Below, one piece after another: positions 62,691 to 64,000 of a DNA stretch of 64,000 nucleotides. The translations under genes and the position numbers were made by a program. The notes beneath the pieces are model-generated. The model ran no database searches, had not been told where the DNA came from, and saw nothing but the letters and a program-made list of their open reading frames with translations. The DNA comes from Paralithodes platypus (Eukaryota > Arthropoda > Malacostraca > Decapoda > Lithodidae), in contig CM064517.1 in NCBI GenBank assembly GCA_032716605.1, positions 23,262,015-23,326,014 on the forward strand, read 5' to 3'. Positions within the stretch are counted from its first letter, which is position 1. The number at the start of each line of letters is the position of its first letter.

Positions 62691-62770
62691 TCCGTGGAAT
62701 TAGCCAATACACAACTAAACCAGGAAACAAACATAGTCCGTGGAATTAGCCAATACACAACTAAACCCGG
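62691..62770. repeat. 46-bp tandem duplication in the DIRS-A leader
   Basis: TCCGTGGAATTAGCCAATAC starts at 62691 and again at 62737, followed by ACAACTAAACC in both. A2 and A3 carry the same duplication (near 13670-13750 and 30369-30446). Confidence 0.75.
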
Positions 62771-63355
62771 ATACACATGACACAGTAGGGCATATTTATA
62801 AAAATAAACAATAACACTTGTACATGTGGCAAAGCTACGAGCGGCTGGCTAGGCCTAAGTAGACGGCATAAGAAATGTTGAAATATACACAAAAACACTG
62901 GAAATATAACAACAGGAACCACCGCCAACACACCACTGTAGCAAATACTTCCGGCAAAGGGAAGACTGACTCGGGACCCAGAAAAAACTTCACTAAGTGA
63001 AGAAAAATACGCTGGGAACGTCAGTAAGTAACGCTTACCTCATCAGAAAGATAAAAGGCAGCAATATTTAACGCGTAATGAAAGCCGCCTGCATCACAAG
63101 CTAACTCAACTGTGAAAAGATCACAAGTCCACAACAGGACCACGAAGGTACATCCGAAATAGATGCCCCAAACACACGACCTAAAATACACTGCACTGCG
63201 GGCAACCAGCCCAGGACACTCCTGCTACGCATATCCTAACCTTACTCGATACATCCCGGAGTAAACAAATGAGAAAAAACTCACTAGGGACGCAGCAAAT
63301 GCGGAACCAGCGGAGCGTGGGGAGACACGTCCGGGCAGGCTGAGCGCAGAGCAGA

Positions 63356-63664
63356 GAAGGAAGAATGACGCCTGAGTCAGCGTCTGGTCAAAGATCCACA
63401 CAAGTACATCCACGATATGATGGAAAGCTTATTAGATAGTTATTCTTATTTTCTTTTTGTTTTTATTTTTTACGAAGTTTTTTCGTAGTGAGAACCCAAT
63501 CATAATGACTGAAGCCATGAGTGAGGTCGCGTGCGCTCATGATGAAGGCTCCTCAGATTTTAAATGCTCTGCGCGGTAGATTCAAAACTACGGCGGATTA
63601 GTGTTTGAAGAGGATGCCTTATGTAATAGGCATGTTCGTCAATGATGGAGGGGCCACTAATAAA
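63356..63664 (-). repeat. DIRS-A4 5' inverted terminal repeat
   Basis: Inverted copy of 46627-46930, ending GGCCACTAATAAA at 63664. Confidence 0.92.
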
Positions 63665-64000
63665 TTATACATGTATGATAGAGCAGATTATGAGCTGTTG
63701 AGAAGGTGTTTGGACATTGACTGGGGGGAGTACTTGAACGGGGAAGACACTGAAGGAATGTGGAGGAAGATTAGAGTCAAACTGGAGAATGCTATATCCA
63801 AATGTGTACCAGTAAGAGAATATAAGGATAAAACAAAATTAAGGAAAAGAACGAACCCAGAATTGCCAATGAAAAGAAAGCTTTGGACATTGATAAGAAG
63901 GAAGAAATGTTTGTGGGAAAGACTAAAATTGTTAAAAAAGAATAATGGGTCTAGTATAGAAACTAAAGAAGTGGATTTGGAATGCAGACAAATAAACAAT
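63665..64000 (+). pseudogene. LINE-Y copy 3, linker between endonuclease and RT
   Basis: An open frame encodes YDRADYELLRRCLDIDW, then MWRKIRVKLENAISKCVP and LWTLIRRKKCLWERL. This is the conserved segment upstream of RT in CR1/Jockey-like LINEs (the YRKADYE region). The next expected block (NPKIFWKYI) lies beyond the window. I assign it to LINE-Y by style and position in the polyprotein; no overlapping region exists here to prove it. Upstream endonuclease should sit left of DIRS-A4 but does not. Confidence 0.7.

Larger units (their letters stand above)
61589..63355 (-). other. DIRS-A4 5' leader with probable 1.4-kb intron
   Basis: Donor GATGAG-GTAAGC at 63039/63038 and acceptor TTTCTTTTTTTCCAG ending at 61648 define a predicted intron 61648-63038. 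The 59-nt second leader exon precedes gag. Donor and acceptor are conserved in A2 and A3. No coding content. The intron contains the repeated hairpins and the tandem duplication listed separately. Confidence 0.6.
46580..63664 (-). mobile_element. DIRS-A copy 4, full length, split by DIRS-B2
   Basis: Ends are TTATAGGTTTGAC (46580) and CACTAATAAA (63664). It consists of 46580-48605 and 57023-63664, about 8.67 kb, with DIRS-B2 between. The 5' ITR is 63356-63664, leader 61589-63355, gag 58968-61588, RT 57046-58977, recombinase 57073-57023 plus 48605-47677, internal complementary region 47004-47110 and 3' ITR 46580-46930. The RT polyprotein is uninterrupted; gag and recombinase each have one small indel. 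It is the best reference for family A. Its two flanks are different LINEs. Confidence 0.93.

Noticed and set aside
1..64000. LTR retrotransposons or retroviral elements
   Set aside because: No direct LTRs, protease or DDE integrase are seen; RT blocks, inverted repeats and tyrosine recombinase point to DIRS.
1..64000. CRISPR arrays or bacterial defence systems
   Set aside because: The only tandem arrays are a 51-bp minisatellite and short duplications without spacers; all coding content is eukaryotic transposon-like apart from one exon.

Overview
The window is animal, most likely arthropod, DNA made almost entirely of transposable elements. A decapod crustacean is my best guess. The grounds are abundant DIRS1-like retrotransposons, several LINE clades, tRNA-type SINEs, TTAA and TA MITEs, and one recognisable host exon with GT/AG splice sites (42372-42602, Trappc11-like). 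There are no bacterial operons, rRNA genes or CRISPR arrays. Element names (DIRS-A, DIRS-B, LINE-Y and so on) are local labels.

Two families of DIRS1-type tyrosine-recombinase retrotransposons dominate. Four DIRS-A copies and two DIRS-B copies are nested in one another. A1 (+, 1392-16318) lost its 5' part to a LINE and is split in its recombinase gene by A2 (-, 4930-15160). A1 itself sits in an L2-like LINE fragment (16319-16534) that had landed in A3 (-, 16535-33635). A3 is split by B1 (-, 17729-26637) and by an RTE-type LINE (30685-32974). A4 (-, 46580-63664) is split in its recombinase gene by B2 (-, 48606-57022), an apparently intact 8.4 kb element. Each element has inverted terminal repeats of about 300 bp, a roughly 50 bp extension at the 3' end, and an internal complementary region that reproduces the head-to-tail circle junction. 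Removing A2, B1 and B2 restores the host reading without target duplication, as expected for recombinase-mediated integration of a circle.

Both families encode Gag, RT-RNase H with a methyltransferase-like tail, and a tyrosine recombinase, each frame -1 to the one before. In both, a slippery heptamer (A AAA AAC or A AAA AAT) lies at the gag stop, and conserved RT sequence lies upstream of any usable RT start. A Gag-RT fusion by -1 frameshifting is therefore likely. Both leaders carry good splice sites before gag.

The middle (33.6-46.6 kb) holds a CR1/Jockey-like LINE with an inverted 5' end (Y2), a CR1-type LINE with a PHD-finger ORF1 (W), fragments V, Z and Q, the Trappc11-like exon, and a 51-bp minisatellite invaded by a SINE and two LINE-X copies. 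The SINE (S2) shares its 3' tail with LINE-X and so probably uses its enzymes. The window starts inside one LINE-Y copy and ends inside another. The whole segment may be intron of the Trappc11 gene, but only one exon is visible.
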